From NCBI RefSeq assembly GCF_020497125.1, contig NC_059081.1, forward strand, positions 57,990,768 through 58,054,767: a DNA stretch of 64,000 nt, read 5' to 3'. Positions within the stretch are counted from its first letter, which is position 1. The number at the start of each line of letters is the position of its first letter. Below are positions 1-11,285 of this stretch, in pieces. Made by a program: the position numbers and the translations under genes. Source of the stretch: Mauremys mutica (taxonomy: Eukaryota; Chordata; Testudines; Geoemydidae). Under the pieces are notes generated by a model. That model was not told where the DNA came from. It saw only the letters and a program-made list of their open reading frames with translations, and ran no database searches.

Positions 1-2045
1 TCTGTAAACGTACCCCTATAATCTGTGTGGAGAAGTCCAATTCATTTCTTATTGTGGAAAACCTGTCCTAAACCATTTGTTGCTTGTTAACTATTCAGAC
101 ATTGAAGTGGACATATGTCTCAACAGCTCTGAACTGGGAATCTGGAGCCAGACCTGAGTGCAATTTATTTTTAAGATTATACTGATAAGACATCAATACC
201 CCATCTGAGAAGATTTTCTTGGTTTAAAAAAATCCCTTTATCTTACATAGGCTTTCTGGGTTGCCATCTGCTGAAGGAGCTGAGCAGCTGCGGTTTACAT
301 TCAAAAGTTGAAGCTATGCTGGAAAATTTCATTTTGAGTAATCTAAAAGTTTTTAAATTATATAGATGAGCATGGTCATCTCCATGTATTTGTTACCACA
401 TATATAATTTTGTAGTACCTGGTGAATACTAGACAAAGAAAGACGACTTTTTTTTTTAATAGAGCCAGTCTTCCATCCTCAAGGATCTCAAAGCACTTTG
501 CAAACTATACAATTCATTAACAATAAAAACCAAACTATTAAGGCTAACCAAACTTTTCAGCTGTGATAATCACATTGATAGTCCCACCAGAGTTCTGATC
601 CCTCTGCCTCTATTTTCTTGACTATTATAATCACCAACAAAAGTTGCATGCTGATGTACTGCCCGTTGCGTAAGGGAGCAGAGTTAAGTGATTGTATCCT
701 CTTATGATACAAGCAAGTTGAAAAATGCTGGATCTCAATGAAAGGCCCAAATAAGTACTGCTTACCACCTATAGGGAATTCTCTTGGGCAAGAAATATTG
801 GTATCAATATTTGACCCATGAAGGGAAACTCAGGTTTAAGTATTTCTCAGCTAAGATAAAGTATACACAATAGATATGACCCCCAAAACAAGAAAACCCA
901 CATTTGTAGCTATCAGAGGCATATTTTACAGTTTTCCCACTGGGCAGCTATATTTTGCTACAGCAAATAGTTGTGAAATAATTAAGTCATGCCAGAAATA
1001 AAGCTCAGGCACATTTCTGGAAGGGTTAATTACTTTTGACAGCAATGTCTCTTTAAAATTTCTGGCAGATCCCTTACTCTGTTTTCCATTAAACTAATGT
1101 ATAGCTCTTGTTTACAGATAATCTGTTTTAATTGAGAATGGATGTGGGATTGGTCTGAAAGTAAGTGCTGTAAATGTTACCTAATTTTGAACTTGCCTTT
1201 TGCCTTATGGTCACTGACCTCAGTTCCCATGACACTTGGGTTGGGAAAGCTGCTGCCTGCTGTTAGCCAGCAACTGAGTGGGAACTATTGTGTAGCTATC
1301 CGATACCAGATGTTGGTGTCAATAGACAAAAATCAGTTACAGATTTCTGGGCACTTTTACCTTCTAAAGTAGGAAGCCTACAGTTACTTTGAAAGAGAAG
1401 TTTCCATCAGCCAATCAGATTCCTCTTTCTCACAAGGTTCACTTCATAGGTTAAAGGTGGTGCATTGCAAAGGGGAGTGAACACCCACATACCTCAGGAT
1501 TGTTCCAGGGCATGAGGCACTAAGCCAAACAGAGGACCTTTCAACTTGTGAGACCCATGAAGACTGATTTTAGTAGATGCTAGTGGTGAAAGATAATCCG
1601 GAACCACTAAAGGACAGACACACGCCTTGTTCCTAGGCAGGCTGTTAAAAAGAAGCAGCAAGCAAGACTCATCCAACCACATGGCCTACCAACGTAGCTA
1701 CTGGGGGAGGAGGGACTATATATTACACACATTTTAAAAAGTATCCATCACCATAGTATCTGGGTACACCACATAATTTGGATGAAGAGGCACATTTCCT
1801 CAACAGCAGGATGCAGAACTTCTGCATCTATTGAGCCAACTATCTTGAACAAAGTAATACTGGCAGGAGATTAAGTTCAAGGGAAATTCCAATACCTACC
1901 ATTAGTCACATGGGTGCAATTTACAGAGCTTTCAAACCTGGCCAGATTTGAACTCTGATGAATTTCTACTGCAAATAAATGCCAGAGATGAAGTCCTGAC
2001 ATTCAGAAAATCCTGCCTCCATCTCCTGCAAGCTGCCTTGCAATA
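1..2045. other. No gene recognised; AT-rich intergenic DNA
   Basis: Only short non-conserved open frames are present. Around 455-505 the phrase GGATCTCAAAGCACTTTGC resembles the conserved part of L2/CORE-SINE repeats. I see no other repeat family and no credible exon. Confidence 0.5.
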
Positions 2046-2102
2046 TCAGTGATGCTACTAGAACAGGAGTACTTGTGGCACCTTAGAGACTAAGAAATTT
2101 AT

Positions 2103-2148
2103 TTGAGCATAAGCTTTCGTGGGCTACAGCCCACTTCTTCGGATGCAT
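2103..2148 (-). ncRNA. Hammerhead-like core at PLE left (inverted) end
   Basis: Read on the minus strand: GCATCCGAAGAAG, the stem GTGGGC/GCCCAC, GAAA, and GCTTATGC with cleavage-type TC after it. The only core change is U4 to C; position 7 is freely variable in hammerheads. Confidence 0.5.
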
Positions 2149-2262
2149 AGAATGGAGCATATAGTAAGGAGATATATATACACATACAGAGAACATGAAA
2201 AGGTGGGAGTTGTCCTACCAACTTTAAGAGGCTAATTAATTAAGAGAAAAAACTTTTTTAGT

Positions 2263-2472
2263 ATCAGGGGGTAGCCGTGTTAGTCTGGTTCTGTAAAAGC
2301 AGCAAAGAATCCTGTGGCACCTTATAGACTAACAGACGTTTTACAGCATGAGCTTTCGTGGGTGAATACCCACTTCTTCGGACTTGCATCCGACGAAGTG
2401 GGTATTCACCCACGAAAGCTCATGCTGCAAAACGTCTGTTAGTCTATAAGGTGCCACAGGATTCTTTGCTGC
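2263..2472. mobile_element. 210-bp palindromic PLE-terminus element, nested
   Basis: Two copies of a PLE terminal repeat lie head to head around about 2,383 (the arms share CCCACGAAAGCTCATGCTG and AACGTCTGTTAGTCTATAAG). A perfect 9-bp duplication TTTTTTAGT flanks it at 2,054-range position 2,254-2,262 and at 2,473-2,481. The left arm is full length; the right arm stops at TTTGCTGC. It has no coding capacity. It sits in the left arm of the larger PLE, so it inserted later. Confidence 0.8.
2341..2434. ncRNA. Pair of inverted hammerhead-ribozyme-like cores
   Basis: The plus arm reads CATCCGACGAAG, then a GTGGGT...ACCCAC stem, then GAAA and a short GC-loop-GC hairpin. That is the CUGANGA / stem II / GAAA layout with U4 changed to C. 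The minus arm is its mirror image (CCGAAGA). PLE termini are known to carry hammerheads; activity of these variants is doubtful. Confidence 0.5.
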
Positions 2473-2585
2473 TTTTTTAGTGATAATCAAAATAGCCCAT
2501 TACAGACAGTTTGACAAGAAGTGTGAGAATACTTAACATGGGGAAATAGATTCAATGTGTGTAATGGCTCAGCCATTACCAGTCT

Positions 2586-2802
2586 CTATTCAGGCCTAAG
2601 TTCAGCAGTTTCTCGTTGGAGTCTGTTTCTGAAGCTTTTCTGTTGCAAAATTGCCACCTTTAAGTCTGTTACTGAGTGGCCAGAGAGGTTGAAGTGTTCT
2701 CCTACTGGTTTTTGAATGTTATGATTCCTGATGTCAGATTTGTATCCATTTATTCTTTTGCACAGAGACTGTCCGGTTTGGCCAACGTACATAGCAACCT
2801 TC
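2586..2802 (-). pseudogene. PLE GIY-YIG endonuclease fragment (inverted arm)
   Basis: Minus-strand reading gives MYVGQTGQSLCKRING, then KPVGEHFNLSGHSVTDLKV and QRETAEL, the GIY-YIG nuclease domain of PLEs with its G-x-T and KR residues. The open frame runs on to 2,897 only by reading through the inversion junction into antisense RT sequence. Confidence 0.8.
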
Positions 2803-3800
2803 ATCATCTGGACCCATGGAAAAGAAGCCCTTGAGGAATTCCACCATGATTTCAACAATTTCCATCCCACCATCAACCTCAGCCTAGACCAATCCACACA
2901 AGCAGTTCATTTCCTGGACACCACTGTGCTAATAAGTGATGGTCACAACCACCACCCTATACCGGAAACCTACTGACTGCTATACTTACCTACATGCCTC
3001 CAGCTTCCATCCAGGACACACCACACGATCCATTGTCTACAGCCAAGCTCTAAGATACAACCGCATTTGCTCCAATCCCTCAGACAGAGGCAAACACCTA
3101 CAAGATCTCTATCAAGTATTCTTAAAACTACAATACCCACCTGCTGAAGTGAAGAAAAAAAAACCAGATTGACAGAGCCAGAAGAGTACCCAAAAGTCAT
3201 TTACTACAAGACAGGCCCAACAAAGAAAATAACAGAACGCCACTAGCCGTCACCTTCAGCCTCCAACTAAAACCTCTCCAGCGCATCCTCAAAGATCTAC
3301 AACCTATCCTGAAAGATGATCTCCCACTCTCACAGATCTTGGGAGACAGACCTGTCCTTGCTTACAGACAGTCCCCCAACCTGAAGCAAATACTCACCAG
3401 CAGCCACACACCACAGAACAAAAACACTAACCCAGGAACCTATCCTTGCAACAAAGCCCGATGTCAACTCTGTCCACATATCTATTCAAGTGACATCATC
3501 ATAGGACCTAATCACATCAGCCATGCCATCAGGGCTCGTTCACCTGCACATCTACCAATGTGATATATGCCATCATGTGCCAGCAATGCCCCTTTGCCAT
3601 GTACATTGGCCAAACCAGTCTCTACGCAAAAGAATAAATGGACACAAATCTGACATCAGGAATCATAACATTCAAAAACCAGTAGGAGAACACTTCAACC
3701 TCTCTGGCCACTCAGTAACAGACTTAAAGGTGGCAATTTTGCAACAGAAAAGCTTCAGAAACAAACAGACTCCAACGAGAAACTGCCGAACTTGAATTAA
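2803..3800 (+). pseudogene. PLE RT C-terminus and GIY-YIG endonuclease, frameshifted
   Basis: Fragments in different frames read FIIWTHGKEALEEFHHDF, then LYRKPTDCYTYLHASSFHPG, ILGDRPVLAYRQSPNLK, a CNKARCQLCPHIY zinc-like Cys motif, and KPVGEHFNLSGHSVTDLKV. The order matches the PLE copy at 7,760-9,177. The N-terminal RT fingers are absent because the inversion junction falls inside the RT. Several frame breaks make it dead. Confidence 0.8.
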
Positions 3801-4045
3801 TATGCAAATTAGACATCATCAATTTAGGCTTGAATAGACACTGGGAATGGCTGAGCCATTACACACGTTGAATCTATTTTCCCCACGTTAAGTATCCTCA
3901 CACCTCTTGTCAAACTATCTTGACTATTACTACAAAAGTTTTTTTCTCTTAATTAATTAGCCTCTTAGAGTTGATAAGACAACTCCCACCTTTTCATGTT
4001 CTCTGTATGTGTATATATATCTCCTTACTATATGTTCCATTCTAT

Positions 4046-4088
4046 GCATCTGATGAAGTGGGCTGTAGCCCACAGAAGTTTATGCTCA
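4046..4088 (+). ncRNA. Hammerhead-like core at PLE right end
   Basis: CTGATGA is followed by the stem II arms GTGGGC and GCCCAC around TGTA, then CAGAAG where CGAAA is expected, then a TTTATGC hairpin. The CUGAUGA box is perfect but the GAAA box is damaged, so cleavage is unlikely in this copy. The mirror copy at 2,103-2,148 (minus) keeps GAAA but has CCGAAGA. Confidence 0.55.
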
Positions 4089-4188
4089 AATAAATTTGTT
4101 AGTCTCTGGGGTGCCACAAGTACTTCTGTTGTTTTTGTGGATACAGACTAACATGGCTGCTACTCTGAAACCTGTCAGTGATATTACT

Positions 4189-7100
4189 GATCACTGATGT
4201 GGCACAATATAGAGGTAGAAGATGAGTCAATCTTTAAGATTACCAGGACCTAGTCAATTTAGCTCTTTGTAGATTGCAAATTAGTACTAGGGCAGGGTGA
4301 ATAATGAAAAAACCTTAACTGAAAAAAATAATGAATTGTTTGATGAATATTCAACCAGCTGTGAAATGTGAAATGTAAGGCAGGCAGGGTATATGGCAGA
4401 GAACAGATACAATGTGCTTCTACTGACCTAACCTTCTCAAAAGTTTCTAATGCTTTGTTAAACAACAAGTAAACTGGTCAAGTATCTTGATTGCTATGCC
4501 TCATTTTCCTCATCAATGCAATGAGAATAGTATACTTGCCTGACTTTGTAAACTGCTTTGAGATCTACTGATCAAAGATAATATTATGGTTTTTTATATA
4601 TATAAAATTTTGGATTTACTCTACCACGTTTTTGACATCGAAAGAGTAAATATTGAAATCTGTTCTTGAAGTTATTCCATGGTGCCATGGTATTGGTGTC
4701 CACATGCTAAAGTTGCTAATGTAAAAAAATATGCTCTCATTATTTGCACTGATCTACATTCAGTTACATGTTGACTTCTACTTCCCTCCTGAGCAATTTC
4801 CAGTACATGCGTGTTAATATTGTTTATATGGGGACAGATCCATTGTCAAAGTGTCTGCTCATTAGGTAGAGTATTACATAAGGAAATTACAATTTACAGT
4901 GCATGTGGAGTTCTGTGAAGCAGTCATCATGCTCTCTTTCAGCTGATAATTTGGCCTTGTCTCCACACATCAATCACAGTTAGTTCATGGTTCTTGCTTT
5001 AAAACATGATGGCTGACATGTATAACAAAGTATGAGAATTAACTCATTGAAACACATGGCAAAATCATTCATCACAGGAATGAGATAGTAAAAAAGTTGT
5101 TTTAAAAAACAAATCCAAAGCAAGGGATATTTGACCAGTTACATTACATACAATAGCAATAAAAGCAGTTAGAAAATTAATCTAGATCTTTACTAGCAGA
5201 ATAATTACTCATTCTACCAGGTATAACCTGCAATGTCACAGTGGACTTCTGAAGATTTGGAAAAATGCATTTGTTGAACATTACAATTTCTCCATTCAAC
5301 AAAATTCTGTTAACAAAATTCACATGATCCTATTTTTATTAAGGAATAATTTTTCTCCTACACAAGTTTCCAATGTCAATTTTTTAGCTGGCAGGCAAAG
5401 AACTAAACAGATGTCAGAAGTTTAATTAGGATTCCATTGGTACAAGCCAGCATCTTAAAGACATTTAAATTGGTTTACCTAGAATTATGTTGCAGCAACG
5501 ACATCAAAAACAAATTTCACACTTGCAGGTGAGAAATGCATCTATGCTGTACAATTTGTCTCTTTCAGCAGAGTGCAAAATGTCTTACCTGTAAATGCTG
5601 CAGTATACACCATGTTCCAATCATGCAGAATTGCCACGGGGAAGAATATTTGTGGGCTATTAGTAGCCTAAATCACCTCACCGCCTTAGCTAATCTATGG
5701 ACATCCTCTCCTTTCTAATCCGCAGAAATCTAACCTCAGAACCAGGGAGAGGAGAGATCTTCTTAACCCTTTTCTTGCATAAAAAGCCTACTTTTAATCA
5801 TCCTTAACTTACGTAGTTGCTTGTTCCCACCAACTTTCCCAATGACCAACGCACTTGGTTCTTAAGGTCTCTCCACAGTACCAAGCCTGTAAATGCAGAT
5901 GGAGAATATGTAATATTTTAGCCTTGATCTCCTATTACACTTAAGCCGAAATCCTGTAACAAGGAAGAAATACCCAGATTTTAATTTAATGAACAAAGTA
6001 TGGTGACACTGAAGTAATAAAGGGAGAGAAACCCTGCAGGTTAACTCATTTCTTGGTTAGCTATAGGAACATACAATCAAAGCTGCCCCTTACTGCTTTC
6101 TTAATGCATTACAGACCACAGAGGTTGAAAAGAGGAATCTGGTCAGATACACATTTAATCCCAAGAATCTCATCAGCTAATAATTGAGCCATACATTGGA
6201 AAGATCAGAAATAATCCACTCAGACATTCAGTTGTTTCCACCAATCAGAGGACGAAACACATTCACATCATCATTGAGTTGCATAAGGGGATTATAAACC
6301 TAAAGCAAGTTATTCAATTCTCAGACTTCACATCCAACAATCAGCACTGTTAGAAGTTGCTACATCTTTGCAGGTACAACATCCCTTTCATGAAAAAGAA
6401 ATGGGGAAGGACTGCGGGAGGGGGGCGGAAAACCATTTACTGTCCTTAAATTAGTTGCATTTTAAGGTTAATTTTTTTCCCTCCTTTCTTTCTCTCTCTC
6501 TCTCACACACTTTAAAACATGAATTGGGGCTTTTAATGTGCTATGAACCAGAGGTCAAGGTTAACTGTTTCTTCTGAAACAGACATGGATTTTGATCTTT
6601 TAGAAGGGACACAGGAAAATACTGTTTGTAATGTGATCAGCTGTTCTAGAAGAAAAACTGAACCCTGAATTTAGATCTTGGCAGGTAAGCAGAAGGAGAA
6701 AATTATTTCTGTTAATTTTAAATTGTATTTGCTCAAGTCAAATCTGCATGATATTTAGCATGACATACTGTTCCTTTTCAATAGCAGTTCTCCCATTGCA
6801 TGTTTCAACTTAATTTTTAGAACTTCTGTGTGCAGAAAATATCATCTACATGGAAAGTGTACAGCTAGAATAATAATTTACATTGCTGCCTAACCTTTCT
6901 TCCTCAAATCGATCATGGTTCTACACAGTATTTGAAAATACTTACTTCTCTTAGGACCAATGCAATTTTATTTTTCAATTGTCACTTATCCCTGACTCCC
7001 CCCAAAATATTCAGTAGTACATACGGCTAACAAAACCACATTTTAAAGTTAACAATTTTGTTCTCAATGCATCAAAGAGGCCTGATTTTTTTTCCCTGTT

Positions 7101-7759
7101 GAATTCAGTGGCAAAGTTTCAGTAGGACAATATCAGACCCATCAACCATACGTAACTGCTTTTGGACTGAAAGGACAACTTTTCTCAGATACATCCAAAA
7201 ACTGCGGCCTGGGAAGAAATCTTTCTTCAATTCTACAAACTATGATTTCAAGGCTGAAACCTTTTGAGATCACTTAAATATTAACGTGATGGCCACATAA
7301 GTGTCTTGATAAATTAGGAGCTATTAAAAAGATCAGAAGATAGTTAAAATGCACACCTATTTCTCTGTGAAGTAGTTCGTCATTTCTATATTGGCTAAAA
7401 AGGCTTGGATGACTTGTATCCAACACCTTCATCTTTTCTCATGTGCACATATACTAAATATATAGTCACACAAATATGGTAAAGATGTTTAAATAAGAAC
7501 ATTATTTTTATTTGACTTCCCAAGAATGCACTTGTAGAAAAAAGAAAGTAATCCCTTTGGTAACTCCTGTTTGTCACCATAAGCCAACAAGATTCTGATT
7601 AGATGAGTCACTTGTAAGATTGGAACCTCTGGGGCCAATAAAAGTTTGACCCTCTTATACTTAAATATATTTTTTGGGGGTGGGAAGGGGATAAGGAGAA
7701 AGGAGAGGACAATTGGTTTATAAATGTTTTTACTAAAAAGACATGTATTTAGGATGATC
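4189..7759. other. No gene recognised; intergenic
   Basis: Mostly AT-rich unique-looking sequence. About 4,480-4,590 resembles an old L2/MIR repeat (CTCATTTTCCTCATCAATG and CTGCTTTGAGATC). A short TC/AC tract lies at about 6,486-6,511. I compared open stretches with the expected neighbour MPP4 and found no match. Confidence 0.45.
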
Positions 7760-8518
7760 AAAGACTACCTGGCTCTCTACACAAACATCCCACACACTGA
7801 TGGAATACAAGGTGTCAGGAACAGTATCCCTGATGATGCCACAGCACAACTGGTTGCTGAGCTCTGTGCCTTTATCCTCACACACAACTATTTCAAATTT
7901 GATGACAATATATATCTCCAGATCAGTGGCACCGCTATGGGCACCCGCATGGCCCCACAATATGCCAATATTTTTATGGCTGACCTGGAACAACGCTTCC
8001 TCAGCTCCTGTCCACTCACACCCCTTCTCTACCTACGCTACATTGATGACATCTTCATCATCTGGACCCATGGGAAGGAGACTCTGGAAAAATTCCACCA
8101 CGATTTCAACAGCTTCCACCCCTCCATCAACCTCAGCCTGGACCAATCTACATGGGAGGTCCACTTCCTAGACACCATGGTGCAAATAAGTGATGGTCAC
8201 ATTAACACCACCCTATACCGAAAACCTACCGACCGCTATGCCTACCTTCATGCCTCCAGCTTCCATCCCGGACACACCACAAGATCCATTGTCTACAGCC
8301 AAGCACTGAGGTACAACCGTATCTGCTCTAACCCTGCAGACAGAGACCAACACCTAGAAAATCTCCACCAAGCATTCTCAAAACTACAGTACCCGCACGA
8401 GGAAATAAGGAAACAGATCAACAGAGCCAGACGTGTACCCAGAAGCTCCTACTGCAAGACAAACCCAAGAAAGAAACCAACAGGACTCCACTGGCCATCA
8501 CATACAGTCCCCAGCTAA
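7724..8518 (+). pseudogene. PLE reverse transcriptase, C-terminal two thirds
   Basis: 264-residue open frame; the first 12 or so residues are flanking DNA and the start Met is not native. RT motifs in order: LYTNIPHTDGI (motif A, catalytic Asp replaced by the truncation), GTAMGTRMAPQYANIFM (motif B-like), LRYIDDIFIIW (catalytic YIDD), VHFLDTMVQ and TLYRKPTDRYAYLHASSFHP (PLE-specific). A frameshift near 8,480 separates it from the nuclease frame. The RT N-terminus is missing, so it cannot be active. Confidence 0.85.
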
Positions 8519-8586
8519 AGCACCTCCAACGCATCATCAGGGATCTACAACCCATCCTGGACAATGATCCCACACTTTCACAGGCC

Positions 8587-9177
8587 TTGGGTGGCAGACC
8601 AGTCCTCGCCTACAGACAACCTGCCAACCTGAAGCATATTCTCACCAGTAACTGCACACCGCACCATAGTAACTCTAGCTCAGGAACCAATCCATGCAAC
8701 AAACCTCGATGCCAACTCTGCCCACATATCTACACCAGCGACACCATCACAGGACCTAACCAGATCAGCCACACCATCACCGGTTCATTCACCTGCACAT
8801 CCACCAATGTAATATATGCCATCATATGCCAGCAATGCCCTTCTGCTATGTACATCGGCCAAACTGGACAGTCTCTAAGGAAAAGGATAAATGGACACAA
8901 ATCAGATATTAGGAATGGCAATATACAAAAACCTGTAGGAGAACACTTCAACCTCCCTGGCCACACAATAGCAGATCTTAAGGTGGCCATCCTCCAGCAA
9001 AAAAACTTTAGGACCAGACTTCAAAGAGAAACTGCTGAGCTTCAGTTCATCTGCAAATTTGACACCATCAGTTTAGGATTAAACAAAGACTGTGAATGGC
9101 TTGCCAACTACAGAACCAGTTTCTCCTCCCTTGGTTTTCACACCTCAACTGCTAGAACAGGGCCTCATCCTCCCTGA
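8587..9177 (+). pseudogene. PLE linker and GIY-YIG endonuclease, uninterrupted frame
   Basis: 196 residues without a stop. A Cys motif CNKPRCQLC is near residue 38. The nuclease shows VIYAIICQQCPSAMYIGQTG, then SLRKRINGHKSDIRN and KPVGEHFNLPGHTIADLKV; the Y-x11-YIGQT spacing, Arg and downstream Glu fit GIY-YIG enzymes. It ends in ELQFICKFDT with a short tail. It is the best-kept PLE domain in the window, but it lacks its own start and is separated from the RT by a frameshift. Confidence 0.85.
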
Positions 9178-9250
9178 TTGACCTAACCTCGTTATCTCTA
9201 GCTTGCTTCTTGCTTGCTTATATTTACCTGCCCCTGGAAATTTCCACTCT

Positions 9251-9292
9251 TGCATCCGACGAAGTGGGTATTCACCTACGAAAGCTCATGCT
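9251..9292 (+). ncRNA. Hammerhead-like core in PLE 3' terminus
   Basis: CATCCGACGAAG, stem II GTGGGT/ACCTAC, GAAA, then GCTCATGC. The layout is that of a type I hammerhead with a very short stem III; U4 is C and the base after the stem is G, so it is probably a weak or dead variant. Confidence 0.45.
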
Positions 9293-9372
9293 GCAAAACG
9301 TCTGTTAGTCTATAAGATGCCACAGGATTCTTGGCTGCTTTTACAGAACCAGACTAACACTCTGATACTCCA

Positions 9373-9914
9373 TTTTATAGTTACTGACAAATTCCCAAGT
9401 AATGCTTTCCTCTCTCGGAGGTATGCTGAAACGATAAATATATAAGATATGAAGTACTGTAAGATCCACTAATAAAAAACACCATAAGAGCCAAATATTA
9501 TCATCATCAATTATTATTATAGTTTAAGAAGTCTTTGCTACGTTGGAGAATTCTGCTCTCAAAAAATGAAACATCTTACATTTTAAATAGATTTAAAATA
9601 CCATTTAAAAAATGTATCTTCTTCCTTAAAAAAAAAATAAAAAAAATCTATACTGAAACGATCCGTAAATCCCAGTAGTCATTATATGTTGATCTGTTCA
9701 ACACAACTATTAGCTTGGGTAGCCAGAGCTACATATTACAATTTACGTATCCTTGACAACACTACAAAACATGCTAGTTGGTTTCAACTGTCCTCCATTT
9801 CAAATGTCGTCGTCTTGTTTTCTGTAGTGCACCATGCAGACTTTGCATCAACCTTGTACTTGGAAGGATAGGAATGTCTTTCATCTTCGGGACTTGTACA
9901 TAAACAGGCAGCCT
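9373..9914. other. No gene recognised
   Basis: AT-rich spacer between two PLE-derived insertions, with an A-rich run at about 9,629-9,648. No repeat or exon recognised. Confidence 0.5.
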
Positions 9915-9924
9915 GCCAGAATAC

Positions 9925-10133
9925 CAAGTATCGGGGGTAGCTGTGTTAGTCTGTGTCCACAAAAACAACGAGGAGTCCGGTGCCACCTTAAAGACTAACA
10001 GATTATTTGGGCATAAGCTTTTGTGGGTAAAAAACCCACTTGCATCTCAAGAAGTGTTTTTTTTACCCACTAAAGCTTATGCCCAAATAAATCTGTTAGT
10101 CTTCAAGGTGCCACCAGACTCCTCATTGTTTTT
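9925..10133. mobile_element. 209-bp palindromic PLE-terminus element
   Basis: Two inverted copies of a PLE terminal repeat (arms share GACTAACAGATTATTTGGGC / rc and AAGCTTATGCCC) meet near 10,033. A perfect 10-bp flank GCCAGAATAC at 9,915-9,924 and 10,134-10,143 marks it as one insertion. As in the 2,263-2,472 element, the left arm is full (starting GGGGGTAGCTGTGTTAGTC) and the right arm is cut back (ending CTCATTGTTTTT). There is no coding sequence. Confidence 0.8.
10034..10087 (+). ncRNA. Degenerate hammerhead-like core
   Basis: CATCTCAAGAAGTG, a T-run loop, ACCCAC, TAAA and GCTTATGCC. Relative to CUGAAGA...GAAA both boxes carry one change, and stem II is partly lost to the T run. It is a decayed copy. 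Confidence 0.4.
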
Positions 10134-10143
10134 GCCAGAATAC

Positions 10144-11285
10144 TAGTTTCTTGGATTGACTAGTTCATCCATATGAAAAGCCCACTGTATTGCTGAACCT
10201 ACAGTTCCCTCAGTGGGGCACATAGCCTGAAAGCTCTGAAGTGCCTTTACTAGTCAAATATGAGAGTCTTGTTGTATCGACACAAATAGATTACTTTATC
10301 AAGATTGAGATAACAGCTCAATAGAATTTGGCAATGAAGCTCAATTAATATTTCTAATTTTTATGTTGTACACATATTTGGCTTTATTGTGATAGTCTTT
10401 ATTTACACCTTGTTTGGTTTTTTCCCAGAAAAAATGTTCATACCCAAGAGGAGAAGAAACAAAAGCACATTTGCAAACAATATTGGTCTATGCTTAAATA
10501 TTTTTATAAATAAGCTGTTAACCATAATCAAGAATGGGTGTATAAAAATAGGTTACCGTAAATGCTCAACAGCAAAAGTTTTGTTTATCTAGAAATTGAT
10601 TTATATCAGGCATTGCAAGTTCTATAGGCTGGTAGAATGAAGATTCAGCTATATCAATTGCACCCAGCTAGGGAACATTTGGATTTTCATGTAGCACGCT
10701 CTTTTTCAGTGTAATCTTGGGTAAGCAGGTAAGCTGTTTATGAACAGACAGTATAAGATAGGCAGATATAGTGATAAATAAAGGAGCAGCAGTATCATGA
10801 TAAAGTTTTGAAGTACAGAGAAGAAATACAGGTATATGTCTCAAAGGAAGGATTAGGGAGACAGTATGTATAGGAGTGTGAAACAGAATAGGCCTTTATA
10901 AACATTTTGAGCCTAATCCTGCCCTCTGATGTATGTATTTGGCTTTCCATGACTTCTGCATACAGGAGAAAAAAAAGAAGAGTTTGGCCTTATTTAGAAA
11001 AGCATAACAAAATGGGGGGACTTTTCGTTGCATGGAAAGGTAAAGACAGGAGGTGGTCAGTTTTTGTCACGTTTTCTAATTTCTTTGCAGCCTTCAGTGG
11101 TTTAATGTCAGCTCTGCTTCCATGTTTTTAGTATAAATGTTGGGACTTCAAATCTGTCAAAAGATGGCTGATCAGTAGACCCCACTTCCTCTGCTGGTAA
11201 GATTTTTACGAAGCAGTATAAGGTAGCCTTCCCACATTTTCCACCTCCCCATTCCCAGCACTTATCTGCTTTCAGCCATTAGACT
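10144..11285. other. No gene recognised
   Basis: Low-GC spacer before the CR1 element. Small open frames here have no recognisable similarity. The exact 5' limit of the CR1 is uncertain and may lie up to about 130 bp into this stretch. Confidence 0.45.

Larger units (their letters stand above)
2060..4174. mobile_element. Penelope-like element (PLE), inverted-dimer insertion
   Basis: The left part (about 2,060-2,802) is the 3' half of a PLE in minus orientation; the right part (about 2,803-4,174) is plus and starts just after the RT YIDD-type motif. Both arms carry the GIY-YIG region (YVGQTGQSLCKR on minus) and the same terminal repeat. One insertion event is shown by a near-identical 14-bp flank, TCAGTGATGCTACT at 2,046-2,059 and TCAGTGATATTACT at 4,175-4,188. 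The plus arm codes for LYRKPTD and related RT C-terminal sequence, but has frameshifts near 2,950, 3,170 and 3,540 and a small deletion in GIY-YIG. It is not functional. The left arm is interrupted by a 210-bp element at 2,263-2,472. Confidence 0.85.
7760..9372 (+). mobile_element. Penelope-like retrotransposon, 5'-truncated
   Basis: Begins inside the RT at the LYTNIPHTDGI motif and runs to a terminal repeat ending near CTAACACTCTGATAC. It has RT fingers/palm, the YIDDIF catalytic motif, thumb, linker and a GIY-YIG nuclease. Compared with the copy at 2,060-4,174 it is in one orientation and much better preserved. PLEs are telomerase-related retroelements; those with GIY-YIG nick their own targets (family knowledge). 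No clear target-site duplication was found. Confidence 0.85.

Noticed and set aside
5536..5718. Short frames around a GTAAGA donor-like site on minus near 5,588
   Set aside because: None of the three frames upstream of the site resembles MPP4 or any protein I know.
6241..6370. Promoter-like layout on plus: CCAAT near 6,241, TATAAA-like near 6,294 and a donor-like AG|GTACAA near 6,377
   Set aside because: No open frame or recognisable exon follows; such motifs are common in AT-rich DNA.
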